A stretch of 64,000 bases of DNA, from the NCBI GenBank assembly GCA_964588305.1, contig CAZPOP010000001.1, positions 124,001 to 188,000 of the forward strand, written 5' to 3'. The position numbers were made by a program, and so were the translations under genes. This DNA comes from SM1-73 sp964588305. GTDB taxonomy: Bacteria; Zixibacteria; MSB-5A5; SM1-73. The notes under the pieces are model-generated. The model ran no database searches. It was not told the DNA's origin and saw nothing but the letters and a program-made list of their open reading frames with translations. Shown here piece by piece: positions 45,201 through 52,883 of this stretch (its first letter is position 1; every line of letters starts with the position of its first letter).

Positions 45201-45751
45201 AGCGGTTCTCTCCCGCCAGAGGTATAGCGGATCTCGAATTCTACGTGTGAATAGAACTTAATCTTCTTCTGCGAAGGTATGTATTGAACCGGATAGACTA
45301 AAATCCCGGCCAGCTGATAACCTCCCAAGAATCCAGTGCCAGTGTATTCCAATAACTTGCCGGGGTATTCCTCGCCCAAACTGTACACCTTTGCTTTAGG
45401 TTGGACAAAAGAGATGGCCTTATCCATCAGAGATAGGATCTGCGGCGGCTGGGCTGGAAATACCTCGTAGTTGTCGGGCAGAACCCGGCTCTCCGAGCCG
45501 GCCACTCTCACCTGCTCGACTTTTGAACCTGGGGGCAGGATCAAATGCAAGAGCTTCACCGGAAGCTGAGGTTCTCCCACCTGGTCGGTTATCTCACAGC
45601 CTTTCAGATAGATGACATCGAATCCATCCGAAGTGGAGAAGACCAGATCGGCGACGGAAAAATCCACCGTCTGAGAGATCCGGTCCGCCTCTGCTTCAGA
45701 GAGTCCGAAAAGCAGAATTACGGCCAAAACTAAAAAGACTCTGGTTCGCAT
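42275..45751 (-). CDS. Gingipain-type (C25) cysteine protease with dockerin-like C-terminus, copy 2
   Basis: 1158 residues, co-linear with the gene at 38167 along its whole length and near-identical in the propeptide and early catalytic region (for example YPGKLLEYTGTGFLGGYQLA, DDAEKVRNFIKDAYQNWGTI). Catalytic motifs INHDGHANY and FSIGCWPAAFD are intact. Differences concentrate in the loops after the catalytic His (VMGVGNGYLYRSD versus DLLSVNETQVVNRSD) and in the Ig-like modules, which could alter specificity. Start ATG follows AAAGGAG. Ends with two dockerin-like repeats. Confidence 0.9.
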   Translation of the reverse strand: MRTRVFLVLAVILLFGLSEAEADRISQTVDFSVADLVFSTSDGFDVIYLKGCEITDQVGEPQLPVKLLHLILPPGSKVEQVRVAGSESRVLPDNYEVFPAQPPQILSLMDKAISFVQPKAKVYSLGEEYPGKLLEYTGTGFLGGYQLAGILVYPVQYIPSQKKIKFYSHVEFEIRYTSGGREPLPVKKRSQGGKALYESIVKRSALNSEGVSLNMEAEKVLVSLLPPNDYEYVIITSTSFVSTFQALADWKTKKGVPAEIVTTDWIYANYSGYDDAEKVRNFIKDAYQNWGTIWVLLGGDSNVVPDRIVWAMDCEAGFYPDENEIRGDLYFSDMDGNWDANGNHIYGEVEDSVDMYPDVFVGRASCSDQTKALALVNKLLTYEMNPPTDYTTKMLFCAEILWSDPYTNSGLAKDLVDEKYVPPQFDPITKLYEDLGNETKTAVIAAMNEGQNIINHDGHANYQVMGVGNGYLYRSDMDALYNGPRNSILFSIGCWPAAFDYDCIGEHFINNANGGGVAFIGNSRYGWGSPGNPKYGYSDRYDREFYGALFARGFYHIGATVADMKTFFVPWSQQENVYRWCMYQTNLLGEPEMSIWTDTPQEMTVEYSDTVPEGASVFAVTVLDAGGSSQPVPGALVCVMKTDEVYQRGLTDSQGQIDFDISPSSGGPLHVTVTAHNFMPVQDSTWAAGDGAYVLYQSHQIDDVSLGNGDGMVNPGETISMPITLKNHGSDIAYNVNATLHSTGDPYVSLTDSLQEFGSINAGETATSFGAYSFAVDLACPNDHVIYFDLEINTGYGDSWNSMVALTVFTPLLSYRSYSVNDESGNGNGIAEPDETFDLNLSVKNAGEELASQVEGVLSSSNSHVQINEAVAQFGDIASDGSAAGSFEVYLLSDSPDTNFPWFHLQTSTDDGYVFEDSFILTVGEPGFEDDMESGRDEWTHGGTGDLWHLSSHRTHSGDSSWYNGIESSWYFNDNMNCWLTSSSFILGPDSYLGFWLWYDVTNYGVDGIHVELVDASTGVSDTLDFIGTGGALDSVLNTGNDWMEYSYDLSFLPPGSTLRVRFTFESDDEYPHDGEGFYIDDLKVGPVTSAVAGDVTGDGTVDVADVIFLINYLFVDEPSRIPPENGDVNCDGIVDVADVIYLINYLFIGGSPPQECY

Positions 45752-46050
45752 AGGTACTCCTTTGGTTGATAGTTATGTGGAAGAATTAAGCGCTCGAAAT
45801 CTCATCGCGGGTTCGCATGCTGAGAAAGTGAAAAAAACAGCCTTCGATCATTAATATAAACTAAAAAGCTCCTTTGTCAATAGAGAAGCCGTACAATAGC
45901 TCCTGCCACGAATACGCAGAAGATTAAAGCTTCACTGGCCTTCTTCCCATGAAAGAGATTCGGAACTTATGATCTATACCTTAATCATCAAAACCAGATG
46001 ATCCGACCTTCGGGATGGGCTTTGCTCGAAGAAGGACTCTTAGACGCCGC

Positions 46051-46205
46051 TCTCTTGTTGGGGCGGGGATTAAAAGGCCGGCTGCAAAAGCTCAAAAGAT
46101 TGTCATTGCCTGTTGGGGCGGGGGTTGTACCCCCGCCCCTTCCCCTTTTCCGGTCAAACGACCGCCCGTGTGGGCGGACAGGGGTACAACCCCTGTCCGA
46201 ACGGG
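46051..46205. repeat. Cluster of GC-rich palindromic repeats
   Basis: Three units in a row: a broken TTGGGGCGGGGATTAAAA, a full TTGGGGCGGGGGTTGTACCC plus CCGCCCC (46112-46138), and GGACAGGGGTACAACCCCTG plus TCC. Related in design to the 19146 family. They lie in the 713-bp gene-free spacer 45752-46464. Confidence 0.65.
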
Positions 46206-46315
46206 GGCAAAATCTTGTCAAAAAGACAAGAAAATCGGGCAGGATTCAACTGACAGTTAGGAGTTGGTAGTAGGATTCAACTGCAATTTCAAACAATCGG
46301 AGTTACGGAGACCCT

Positions 46316-46386
46316 TCACTTCGTTCAGGGTGACAATGCTCGTGTCATTCTGAGTTCCCCGCCCGAGGCGGGGGACGAAGAATCTC
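46316..46386. repeat. Dispersed repeat of the CACTTCGTTCAGGGTGACA type
   Basis: CACTTCGTTCAGGGTGACAA, then TGTCATTCTGAG, CCCGCCCGAGGCGGGG and GACGAAGAATCTC. Internal inverted repeat (CCCGCC...GGCGGG). A common-looking dispersed intergenic element; no gene overlaps it. Confidence 0.6.
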
Positions 46387-46464
46387 TTGCTCCAAGACGG
46401 ATGTTATCATCCCTCGTCTGCCCGGCTGGATGATAACATCCAGCGGGAGCAGAGTTCATACCGC

Positions 46465-47508
46465 TTACGGATTTTCGAATACCTCTTTGAATACCTCGAT
46501 CGCCCTATAAACATCACCCCGATCCACATCCAGATGAGTCACGCACCGGATCTGGTCTTTTCCAAAGGGAACGGCTAAAACGCCTTTCTCCTTCAGCTTT
46601 TCCAAAAGGTCATTTACTTTCATGCCGCTTTTTTTTATATCTATGACCACAATATTGGTCTGAACGCTCTCCAAATCCACCGAGATTTTCGGGATTTCAG
46701 ATAATCCCTGCGCCAAGGCTTTGGCATTTCTATGATCATCGATCAAGCGATTGAAATTGTTCTCAATGGCATAGATGCCGGCGGCGGCGATGATCCCCAC
46801 CTGTCTCATGCCTCCACCAAACATCTTTCGATTCCTTCTGGCAAGCTGTATGAAGTCGGAATTCCCAGAGATGAGCGATCCTATCGGCGCTCCCAAGCCC
46901 TTGGAAAGACAGACCGAAACCGAATCAAAATAGCCGGCATACCTGTCCAGGGGAATTCCGGTGGCGATGGTGGCGTTCCACAACCGGGCGCCATCCAGAT
47001 GCATCTTGATTCCAAGAGGCTTTGTCGCCTCTCTTATTCTTTTTATCTCGTCTATCGGGTAGATGGTTCCACCTGCCCGATTATGAGTATTTTCCAGACA
47101 GATCAGCGTTGTGGGCGGAACATGAATATCCTGCAGACGAACCTGATCCAGAATCTGCTCGACCGTCAAAACGCCTCTTTTCCCTTCTAACGTATGTAAT
47201 TGGACCCCACACAGAACCGAAGGAGCTCCCACTTCATAGTTGTATATGTGCGAGTCCGCCTCCAACACCACCTCGTCCCCTGGTTCTGTCCAGGATTTTA
47301 TCGTCACCTCGTTTGCCATGGTTCCGCTGGGAACGAACAAAGCTCTTTCTTTTCCCAAAACCTCTGCCACCATCTCCTCCAATCTGTTGACGGTAGGATC
47401 ATCCTCAAAAACGTCGTCTCCCACCTCAGCTTCGGCTATGGCTTGCCGCATGGCTTGGGAGGGTTTTGTCACCGTGTCACTTCTTAGGTCTATGGTTTTC
47501 TGATTCAT
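46465..47508 (-). CDS. ltaE: Low-specificity L-threonine aldolase
   Basis: 347 residues, PLP fold type I. Motifs DLRSDTVTKPS at the N-terminus, FVPSGTMANEV, ENTHNRAGG, HLDGARLWNA and CLSKGLGAPIGS with the Schiff-base Lys. Splits threonine or allo-threonine into glycine and acetaldehyde. Together with the PLP threonine/serine dehydratase at 30252 it suggests amino-acid fermentation or glycine supply. Start ATG is at the conserved MNQKTIDLRSD; GGAG lies about 12 bases upstream. Confidence 0.94.
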   Translation of the reverse strand: MNQKTIDLRSDTVTKPSQAMRQAIAEAEVGDDVFEDDPTVNRLEEMVAEVLGKERALFVPSGTMANEVTIKSWTEPGDEVVLEADSHIYNYEVGAPSVLCGVQLHTLEGKRGVLTVEQILDQVRLQDIHVPPTTLICLENTHNRAGGTIYPIDEIKRIREATKPLGIKMHLDGARLWNATIATGIPLDRYAGYFDSVSVCLSKGLGAPIGSLISGNSDFIQLARRNRKMFGGGMRQVGIIAAAGIYAIENNFNRLIDDHRNAKALAQGLSEIPKISVDLESVQTNIVVIDIKKSGMKVNDLLEKLKEKGVLAVPFGKDQIRCVTHLDVDRGDVYRAIEVFKEVFENP

Positions 47509-47815
47509 GTTCTGCAGAGACTCCTAACGTAAGCTGGCTTGGCGGAGACCGCACTACAAAATCTTGAGAAGACCAAGAAACAGGAAACCTGTAATGGTTT
47601 CTTCACGATATCACCTTTGCCTGAAGATAAGGAAAAAACACCAAAAGGCAACAAAAAAGCCTAGCGCGGCTCGGCGAGAACACAAAAAGGTTCAAGATCA
47701 TAACTGGGGTATATCTAGAAAAATCATTGGAGAGTTGTGTGACTGCGACATAGAAAGAAACACACCAAGATAGTTTTCAATATAAGGTCTCTTCTGTGCT
47801 GGAGAGTAGAAGTAA
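47509..47815. other. Spacer upstream of threonine aldolase
   Basis: About 300 bp with no supported gene; the basic 69-codon frame on the plus strand at 47564-47773 has no ribosome site and no family likeness. Confidence 0.4.
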
Positions 47816-47851
47816 GAGAAAAAGGGGCGGAGTGCCGCACGCACCCGCCCC
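47816..47851 (-). terminator. Intrinsic terminator after the DUF2188 gene
   Basis: Minus-strand GGGGCGG ... CCGCCCC stem followed by TTTTTCTCTT, 20 bp beyond the stop at 47872. Confidence 0.75.
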
Positions 47852-47871
47852 CTCTAGTCGGGGACCCACAC

Positions 47872-48105
47872 TTATCCCGGATATTTCTCGGGGTCTTGTC
47901 CGTATGTATACTCAGTTTGAATGGTCCCGTCTTTCTTGTGAATTATGAGTTGACCTAAAGGGGCACCCTTGGCCAATCTCTTACCTCGCTCGATTGCATC
48001 GTCCTTTCGATCGTGTATGCCAAACGCCCTCTTGGCATGCTGACCCTTGACGGCCCAGTTTCCACCCTCGACAGGGACGACGTGAACGACTTTTCGCTTA
48101 GACAT
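47872..48105 (-). CDS. DUF2188 domain-containing small protein
   Basis: 77 residues from ATG 48105 (GAGGAG eight bases upstream). Recognised as DUF2188 from VHVVPVEGGNWAVKGQHAKR, AFGIHDRKDDAIERGKRLAK and GQLIIHKKDGTIQTEYTYG. Short beta-rich domain of unknown function widespread in bacteria and sometimes beside stress or mobile genes. Followed by a strong terminator, preceded by a nuclease-like gene 72 bp away on the same strand, so the two may be co-transcribed. Confidence 0.85.
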   Translation of the reverse strand: MSKRKVVHVVPVEGGNWAVKGQHAKRAFGIHDRKDDAIERGKRLAKGAPLGQLIIHKKDGTIQTEYTYGQDPEKYPG

Positions 48106-48177
48106 AAGGCTCACTCCTCTTGTAAACGGTTATGGGGTTACGACAGAAACCGCTTCTCCGACTCATGTTGGGAGTAG

Positions 48178-48570
48178 TCAAGCATCGTTTCCGAAGCGTA
48201 CCCGCCCATTTTCAATCTCGTACCATTGCAGGAAATCGACATCTAGTCCTCGAATCAGGTCCCGCGCAACACACAGCATAGTCCTCGGCACGACTAGGTG
48301 GAAGGTGCAACCAAGAGAGGCATACTGCGTCCACTGATGATCCCTTTCCGCTGCGTTTACTGAATCCTCGGTTTCTATTTCCTCAATTGTGATTCTCTCC
48401 AAATCACCTGTGCCTCTCAGAGCAACGATATCCGGATACAGCCCACCAACAGGACAATTGCGCTCACCGTTCGGGTTTGTATACACCGTATCGGTGGCCG
48501 GATACGTGTCCGCAGAGACCTGTAATACCATATCGTGTTCACTTTGGCCTAGTCGCGTTCTGATAGCCAT
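48178..48570 (-). CDS. Hypothetical protein with PD-(D/E)xK-like pattern
   Basis: 130 residues, no named family recognised. The order YPDIVALRG, then ITIEEIETEDSVN, then HQWTQYASLGCTFHLVVPR recalls a group of small restriction-endonuclease-fold proteins (PD...ExE with a following helix and FYLVVP-type strand). The usual catalytic Lys is not evident, so activity is doubtful; this fold assignment is my inference. Start ATG follows GGAGAC. Upstream lies a regulatory-looking region (48652-48861) that may form its leader. Confidence 0.55.
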   Translation of the reverse strand: MAIRTRLGQSEHDMVLQVSADTYPATDTVYTNPNGERNCPVGGLYPDIVALRGTGDLERITIEEIETEDSVNAAERDHQWTQYASLGCTFHLVVPRTMLCVARDLIRGLDVDFLQWYEIENGRVRFGNDA

Positions 48571-48651
48571 AGTTATTTGTCTCCTTATAACTACCTTTAG
48601 GGTTAAAAGTTAAGAAGCCCCTCTAAGTTTCCAGCGCCATGCATTTTTTTC

Positions 48652-48680
48652 TTGACAAAAGATCAGGTGGCGGGTATTAT
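48652..48680 (+). promoter_or_regulatory. Strong sigma70-type promoter facing right
   Basis: TTGACA (48652-48657), exact 17-bp spacer, TATTAT (48675-48680). No protein gene follows on this strand; two hairpins lie immediately downstream. Confidence 0.7.
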
Positions 48681-48686
48681 ATGACT

Positions 48687-48758
48687 GGTGCTAAAAACGA
48701 GTTTCTTTCCGAGGCTCGTTTCATTTTTGGGCTCTAATCACTCCACTGATTAGAGCCC
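48687..48758 (+). ncRNA. Candidate short RNA with two strong hairpins
   Basis: Expected transcript of the promoter at 48652. Hairpin 1: AAACGAG ... CTCGTTT (48695-48721) followed by CATTTTT, a possible terminator. Hairpin 2: GGGCTCTAATCA-CTCCAC-TGATTAGAGCCC (48729-48758), 12 perfect pairs. The opposite strand is also promoter-driven, so complementary RNAs could form. The spacer 48571-49146 contains nothing else but the csp terminator. Confidence 0.4.
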
Positions 48759-48776
48759 AGCTTGTTTCGGCTTCAT
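48750..48776 (-). CDS. Eight-codon mini-ORF (possible leader peptide)
   Basis: Minus-strand AAAGGAGG, seven bases, then ATG at 48776 and eight codons (MKPKQAGL) to TAA, whose end overlaps the first arm of the 12-bp hairpin. The ribosome site is better than that of most genes in the window. Placement just before two hairpins and downstream of the promoter at 48834 suggests a leader or attenuator; it may be chance. Confidence 0.35.
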   Translation of the reverse strand: MKPKQAGL

Positions 48777-48833
48777 TCTTGTTCCTCCTTTCTAAGTTTA
48801 TGGCATTGTTGGACATACGGTTCTCATATGTAC

Positions 48834-48861
48834 ATGATAATTCATTGATTCTGCTTGTCAA
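48834..48861 (-). promoter_or_regulatory. Strong sigma70-type promoter facing left
   Basis: Minus strand TTGACA (48861-48856), 16-bp spacer, TATCAT (48839-48834). Transcribes the mini-ORF, the two hairpins in antisense to the rightward promoter, and then possibly the gene at 48178-48570. Confidence 0.65.
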
Positions 48862-49093
48862 GTTTTTTTCTCAGATAACCCGAAAAAAGTCGTAACCTAT
48901 TATTTTTACGTACCTTAGGGGCATAACTTTTCTGCGGCAGGAGCCAAAAAGGCTGTTATCCTGGCAATCAGTCTCTCTTCTAGTAAAGTCTACCGCCAAC
49001 TGTTTGCACTTCAGCAGAATGCGACAGCGCTCTGCGTAAGGTTCTGGACTCCCCTATGCTACCGTGGTCAAGAATCAAATGACTAGCAGGCAC

Positions 49094-49124
49094 AAAAAAA
49101 GCCCCGCCCGATTAAGGGCGGGGC
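49094..49124 (-). terminator. Intrinsic terminator after csp
   Basis: Minus-strand GCCCCGCCC-TTAATC-GGGCGGGGC followed by TTTTTTTG; nine-pair GC stem, 23 bp beyond the csp stop. Confidence 0.9.
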
Positions 49125-49146
49125 TTGTGAACGTGCCTTTTCACTA

Positions 49147-49347
49147 TCAGAGCTTGACCACGTTGGTAGCCTGCTCCCCCTTCTCTCCTTCCGTTATCTC
49201 AAACTCGACCTCGTCTCCTTCTCTCAAGCTTTTGAATCCCTCCCCTTGTATGGATGAGAAATGAACGAATACTTCCTTTCCATCCTCAGAAGTGAGGAAC
49301 CCGTAACCCTTCTTGGGGTTGAACCATTTCACTGTTCCTTTAGGCAT
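49147..49347 (-). CDS. csp: Cold-shock domain protein
   Basis: 66 residues, complete CspA-type OB fold. RNP motifs KGYGFLTSED and VFVHFSSIQ bind single-stranded nucleic acid. Start is the ATG at 49347 (MPKGTVKWFNPKKGYGF) with GGGAGG upstream; a five-codon in-frame extension is ignored. Acts as RNA chaperone/antiterminator. Single-gene unit with a strong terminator. Confidence 0.97.
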   Translation of the reverse strand: MPKGTVKWFNPKKGYGFLTSEDGKEVFVHFSSIQGEGFKSLREGDEVEFEITEGEKGEQATNVVKL

Positions 49348-49386
49348 GCTTTGACCTCCCAAAGCGGTTAAAGTTTGAAATTGATT

Positions 49387-49965
49387 TCATACTCTCAGTA
49401 AGATATGCATGGCCAGACCACTTATCAAGGGAACCGAGAAATTATCATCTATGGGGGATGTTATCCCTTCAACGATCGTGGCGGTAAAAGCGCCCGCTAC
49501 GCCTATCCATAAAGGAAAACCGGGCACGACCACAGCCACCAGAAGACACATAACCAAACAGGCCAGGCTTCCTTCTAAGGACTTCCTTTTGATTCTTATC
49601 CTTCCGCACGTTCTTCCCACCAAGGCCGCCGCAATGTCGCCTAAGATGATGAAGGAGATGGCGGCTATGGCTACGCTTTTGTCGAACAGAAACATGCTTA
49701 AAACCGAGGCAGTAAGTATATAGCTGGAACCGGTGAAGCTGGAGTTTTCATGCTCCCTTAGAAGCGGCCCTATGAGTCGATTCAAAAAACCGTGAAGGGG
49801 AAGCCGCTTGAGCCGGATTATGTCGATCACGATCGAACCCAGGGCGAAAAGGCTGAGTATCAAAACCGACGGCAGCTTGGGCAGGAAGAAGTAACCGACA
49901 GGAATGGATAGGGCCACTAAATGTGTTGCCTTTCTTTTGCATTCATTGTAAAGTGATATTTCCAT
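49387..49965 (-). CDS. SEC59/DGK1/VTE5-type CTP-dependent lipid kinase
   Basis: 192-residue membrane protein with about six to seven TM helices. The signature KRKSLEGSLACLV and DIAAALVGR(T)CGRIRIK in the C-terminal half, and KRKATHLVAL at the start, place it in the dolichol kinase/CTP:diacylglycerol or phytol kinase family. Probable phosphorylation of a lipid alcohol with CTP; substrate unknown. Located 18 bp downstream of the parvulin lipoprotein gene, so likely in the same transcript. Confidence 0.8.
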   Translation of the reverse strand: MEISLYNECKRKATHLVALSIPVGYFFLPKLPSVLILSLFALGSIVIDIIRLKRLPLHGFLNRLIGPLLREHENSSFTGSSYILTASVLSMFLFDKSVAIAAISFIILGDIAAALVGRTCGRIRIKRKSLEGSLACLVMCLLVAVVVPGFPLWIGVAGAFTATIVEGITSPIDDNFSVPLISGLAMHILLRV

Positions 49966-49983
49966 TCCCCATCATCCCTGTCA

Positions 49984-51735
49984 TTATCCTTCGGGTTTGT
50001 CCAACTCAAACTCCTTCAGCAGCTTTTCATCGATCCATATCTTGGCTTCGTCGAAAAGCGACTTCTCCCAGTTCTCCTGGTACTCGTTTATTTTCTTCCA
50101 CTTGAGATCCTTTCTGATCTCCGGGAGGATGTCTTCGAAGGTTTTCCCCTCCTCTTTTTTCTCCATCACCTTTATCAAATGAAAGCCATATTCCGTTTTC
50201 ACGGGCCCGCCTACCCCGCCTGCCTCCACGCTCAAAGCCTTTTCGTAGAAGTTCTGGGGCATCTGGTCCTGGCTGATGAAGCCTAAGTCATAAGCTACGT
50301 CTCTGATCTCCGGCTCGCCGGGATAGTATTCTTTGGCCAGCTCCACGAAGTCGGCTCCGTTCTTAATCTGGCTCAAGACCTCCAACGCTTTCAGGGAATC
50401 GTCGAAGATGATATGATAAACGTGAACCGGCACCCCTAAAGGAGGATAGTCGATTTTATTCGCCTGGTAGTAAGCTTCGCACTCCTGTCTGGTGGGGGGA
50501 GGGAGATCCTTTCTTACTTTCTCCGCCTTTACCCTGATTTTGGCTTCCTCCAAAGTAAAAGCTCTTTCCTCCACCTGGTACTCCAGCGAATCCCGAAAAC
50601 CCTTGCTCTCCGCTTGCCTTACCAGAATCATGGGTACGGCCAGGAAATCCCTTAACAAAGTTTTTCTATCGTCCAGAGTCAAAGAATCCTTGCCGGTATT
50701 GCCCCTGTACCAGCCAATCTTGGAGGCATAATATTCGAACGGTAGCGTGTCCTGGTCATTGATGATAAGTGCCCAATCATCTTCGTCTACCAGAGAATCC
50801 GGCTGCTCCAAAATCTCCTCATGATAGACGAATTTGGTCCTCGCCTTGATCCCTTCCAAATACTCCCTGGTTTTCTCTTGAGTCCTCTCTTCTTCCAAGA
50901 ATCTTCTTATTCCCAAAGCCACATTTTCGTCAAACTCCCTGTATTCCTTCTCCTTGATGTCCAGCACCGAAATCAGATGGTATCCCCTTTCGTCTCTCAC
51001 CGGCGGAGAGATCTCTCCCACCTTCAGCGAGAAGGCCACCGAATCCAGCTGCGGACTCAGCTTTCCCTTCTCCACATATCCCATGTTTCCGCTCCGATCC
51101 TTGCGACTGGACTCCTCCGAGTATTGTCTCACCAACTCGGCAAAATCTTCCCCCGCTTTGGCTCTGTGATATAGTTCCTCAATTGTCTTTTTTGCCTCTT
51201 CTTCTGCCTTTTTTAAACTCCTCTCATGGTCCTTCTGGGTACTGTCCGCCTTTATCTTGGTCAAAAGACGCCTGATTCGTCTCTCTTCCGGGATCAGGTA
51301 ATACTCGTCTTTGTGCTGCTCATAGTAATCTTTGATCTCTTCATCCGTGATCGTGACCTTTCCCATTATCTCCGTGGCATGCAGATAAGCCAGAAGAAAA
51401 TCATTCATATGCTTCTTTTTTCCCTCGACGAAGCTCGAGTCCGACTCCAAATCGAGAGAGAATGCTTTCTGATCGATCAGAATCTCCCTTATCAGCTCGT
51501 GCAGGGCATCCTCTTTTTTCTTCCGATCCTCTTCCGGATCATCGGAGGAGAGTATCATACGCTGCTTTAGAAAGTCATGAAATCGTGACAAGGTGACAGG
51601 CTCATCATTAACCTTGACCAACAGGCTCTCCTCTGGACGAACCTTTTCGGTTTTGGGAGGCATGCAGCCAAAGAGAGAAATCAAACAGAAAAGAAAAAGG
51701 AAAACCAAAAGAATCGATGGAACTGTTCGCAGCAC
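49984..51735 (-). CDS. Parvulin-type peptidyl-prolyl isomerase lipoprotein (PrsA/SurA-like, two PpiC domains)
   Basis: 583 residues, GTG start at 51735 behind AGGGGA. Lipobox SLFGC (Cys about 24). N-terminal SurA_N-like helices (VTLSRFHDFLKQRM, LIREILIDQKAF), PpiC domain 1 (about 150-260, ERRIRRLLTKIKADS ... VGEISPPVRDERGYHLISVL) and PpiC domain 2 (about 420-530, VHVYHIIFDDS ... GGVGGPVKTEYGFHLIKVM). Folds exported proteins in the periplasm, including barrels and the large surface proteins of this window. Downstream gene 18 bp away; the upstream PorV-like barrel ends 27 bp before it, suggesting one envelope-biogenesis operon. Confidence 0.9.
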   Translation of the reverse strand: MLRTVPSILLVFLFLFCLISLFGCMPPKTEKVRPEESLLVKVNDEPVTLSRFHDFLKQRMILSSDDPEEDRKKKEDALHELIREILIDQKAFSLDLESDSSFVEGKKKHMNDFLLAYLHATEIMGKVTITDEEIKDYYEQHKDEYYLIPEERRIRRLLTKIKADSTQKDHERSLKKAEEEAKKTIEELYHRAKAGEDFAELVRQYSEESSRKDRSGNMGYVEKGKLSPQLDSVAFSLKVGEISPPVRDERGYHLISVLDIKEKEYREFDENVALGIRRFLEEERTQEKTREYLEGIKARTKFVYHEEILEQPDSLVDEDDWALIINDQDTLPFEYYASKIGWYRGNTGKDSLTLDDRKTLLRDFLAVPMILVRQAESKGFRDSLEYQVEERAFTLEEAKIRVKAEKVRKDLPPPTRQECEAYYQANKIDYPPLGVPVHVYHIIFDDSLKALEVLSQIKNGADFVELAKEYYPGEPEIRDVAYDLGFISQDQMPQNFYEKALSVEAGGVGGPVKTEYGFHLIKVMEKKEEGKTFEDILPEIRKDLKWKKINEYQENWEKSLFDEAKIWIDEKLLKEFELDKPEG

Positions 51736-51762
51736 TGTTTACTTCCCCTTTCGTTGGTGGGT

Positions 51763-52707
51763 TCAAAGTCTCACAAAAAGTGAAATTCGATAACTGTTAT
51801 CCAGCTGGTCGTGAGAAAGAAATGCAATGTCCAAGCCGAACTGCCTGATCAAAAATCCTGCACCGGCAGTGAAGTCGCCCTGATCGAAACCCAGCCTGGC
51901 GGCCACTAACTTACGGTAAAGGATTTCGACCCCGTAGTGCATATCCCAGGAGACCTCACCCACCCAATATTGAGCAGAAAACTTCCTGCCTTCGTATCTG
52001 ACGTCCGCATCCGAGGCAAAAAGCAGGGAGAAGTCTTTGATCTCGTGGTTTATAGCCAGACCAAATTTGGTGGTGGGGGTGATGGTTTCGGTGGTTCCGG
52101 TATCCCAAAAGAGCAAAGTTGAGGTTATGTCCATCAGATTGGCACCCAATGTCAGAAAGGAATAAGGTTTTGCCAGAAAGGAAAGGTCCGCCCCCAGACC
52201 GAAGGCGGAATTATCCACCACATGGCGATAGATCAACTTCAGATTTGCTCCCCAAAAAATCTTCGGACGGATCGGACGTGAATAGGAGAAGAGAAAGGCA
52301 TAATCGGCATGGCTTTCCTCGCTCAGCACATAAGGTGTGTTGTCCTCTCGTAAACCGGTAATCTTTATCCCCCCTCCACCCAAACGCAACAGGCTGAACG
52401 CGATGGCAGAGTTGGACAATCTCCTTTGAAGGGGTAAGGCGAATGCGATGAAGTCGTGATTGAGCAGGGATCCAAAGGTCTCGGCATGCATCAGGGATAG
52501 TTGTTTCTGGTCGAGTTGACAGAGCCCGGAGGGATTCCAGTAGGATGCGGTCCCATCATCCGCCACTCCTACAAAGGCCCCTCCCATCCCCAGAGCTTTA
52601 GCTCCCACTCCCAAGCTGAGGAACTCTCCGGCATACTTGGTAGCATGAGAGCTTGAAAAAAAAGCAAAGGTCAAACACCAGACTATAAAGAAAACCTTCT
52701 TAACCAT
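51763..52707 (-). CDS. PorV/PorQ-family outer-membrane beta-barrel protein
   Basis: 314 residues: signal peptide (1-22), then FLSLGVGAKALGMGGAFVGV and ADDGTASYWNPSGLCQLDQK, the UPF0164/PorV signature, followed by amphipathic strands and a C-terminal beta-signal (YRISLFVRL). PorV-type proteins shuttle cargo of the type IX secretion system; the FlgD-like sorting tails at 8232 and 16794 would be its cargo signals. First gene of the unit leading to the parvulin lipoprotein. No other T9SS core gene is in the window, so the link is inferred. Confidence 0.85.
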   Translation of the reverse strand: MVKKVFFIVWCLTFAFFSSSHATKYAGEFLSLGVGAKALGMGGAFVGVADDGTASYWNPSGLCQLDQKQLSLMHAETFGSLLNHDFIAFALPLQRRLSNSAIAFSLLRLGGGGIKITGLREDNTPYVLSEESHADYAFLFSYSRPIRPKIFWGANLKLIYRHVVDNSAFGLGADLSFLAKPYSFLTLGANLMDITSTLLFWDTGTTETITPTTKFGLAINHEIKDFSLLFASDADVRYEGRKFSAQYWVGEVSWDMHYGVEILYRKLVAARLGFDQGDFTAGAGFLIRQFGLDIAFLSHDQLDNSYRISLFVRL

Positions 52708-52773
52708 GGCTCGGTAAACTCACCATCTTCGATAATTCGCGAAATAATATACGAAGAAAAGGCGCTCTGTCAA

Positions 52774-52809
52774 ACAAAAAAGAAAAGCGAAGCTAAAACC
52801 CAACTTCGC
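52774..52809 (-). terminator. Intrinsic terminator after the thioredoxin gene
   Basis: Minus-strand GCGAAG ... CTTCGC stem followed by TTTTCTTTTTTG, 75 bp beyond the stop at 52884. Confidence 0.8.
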
Positions 52810-52883
52810 CTAAACTCCCTTTTTGGAGACTCAAATTAATGCTCTCTTAACCAGGATTACATTGTGTCTATTCGAGATTTGAG

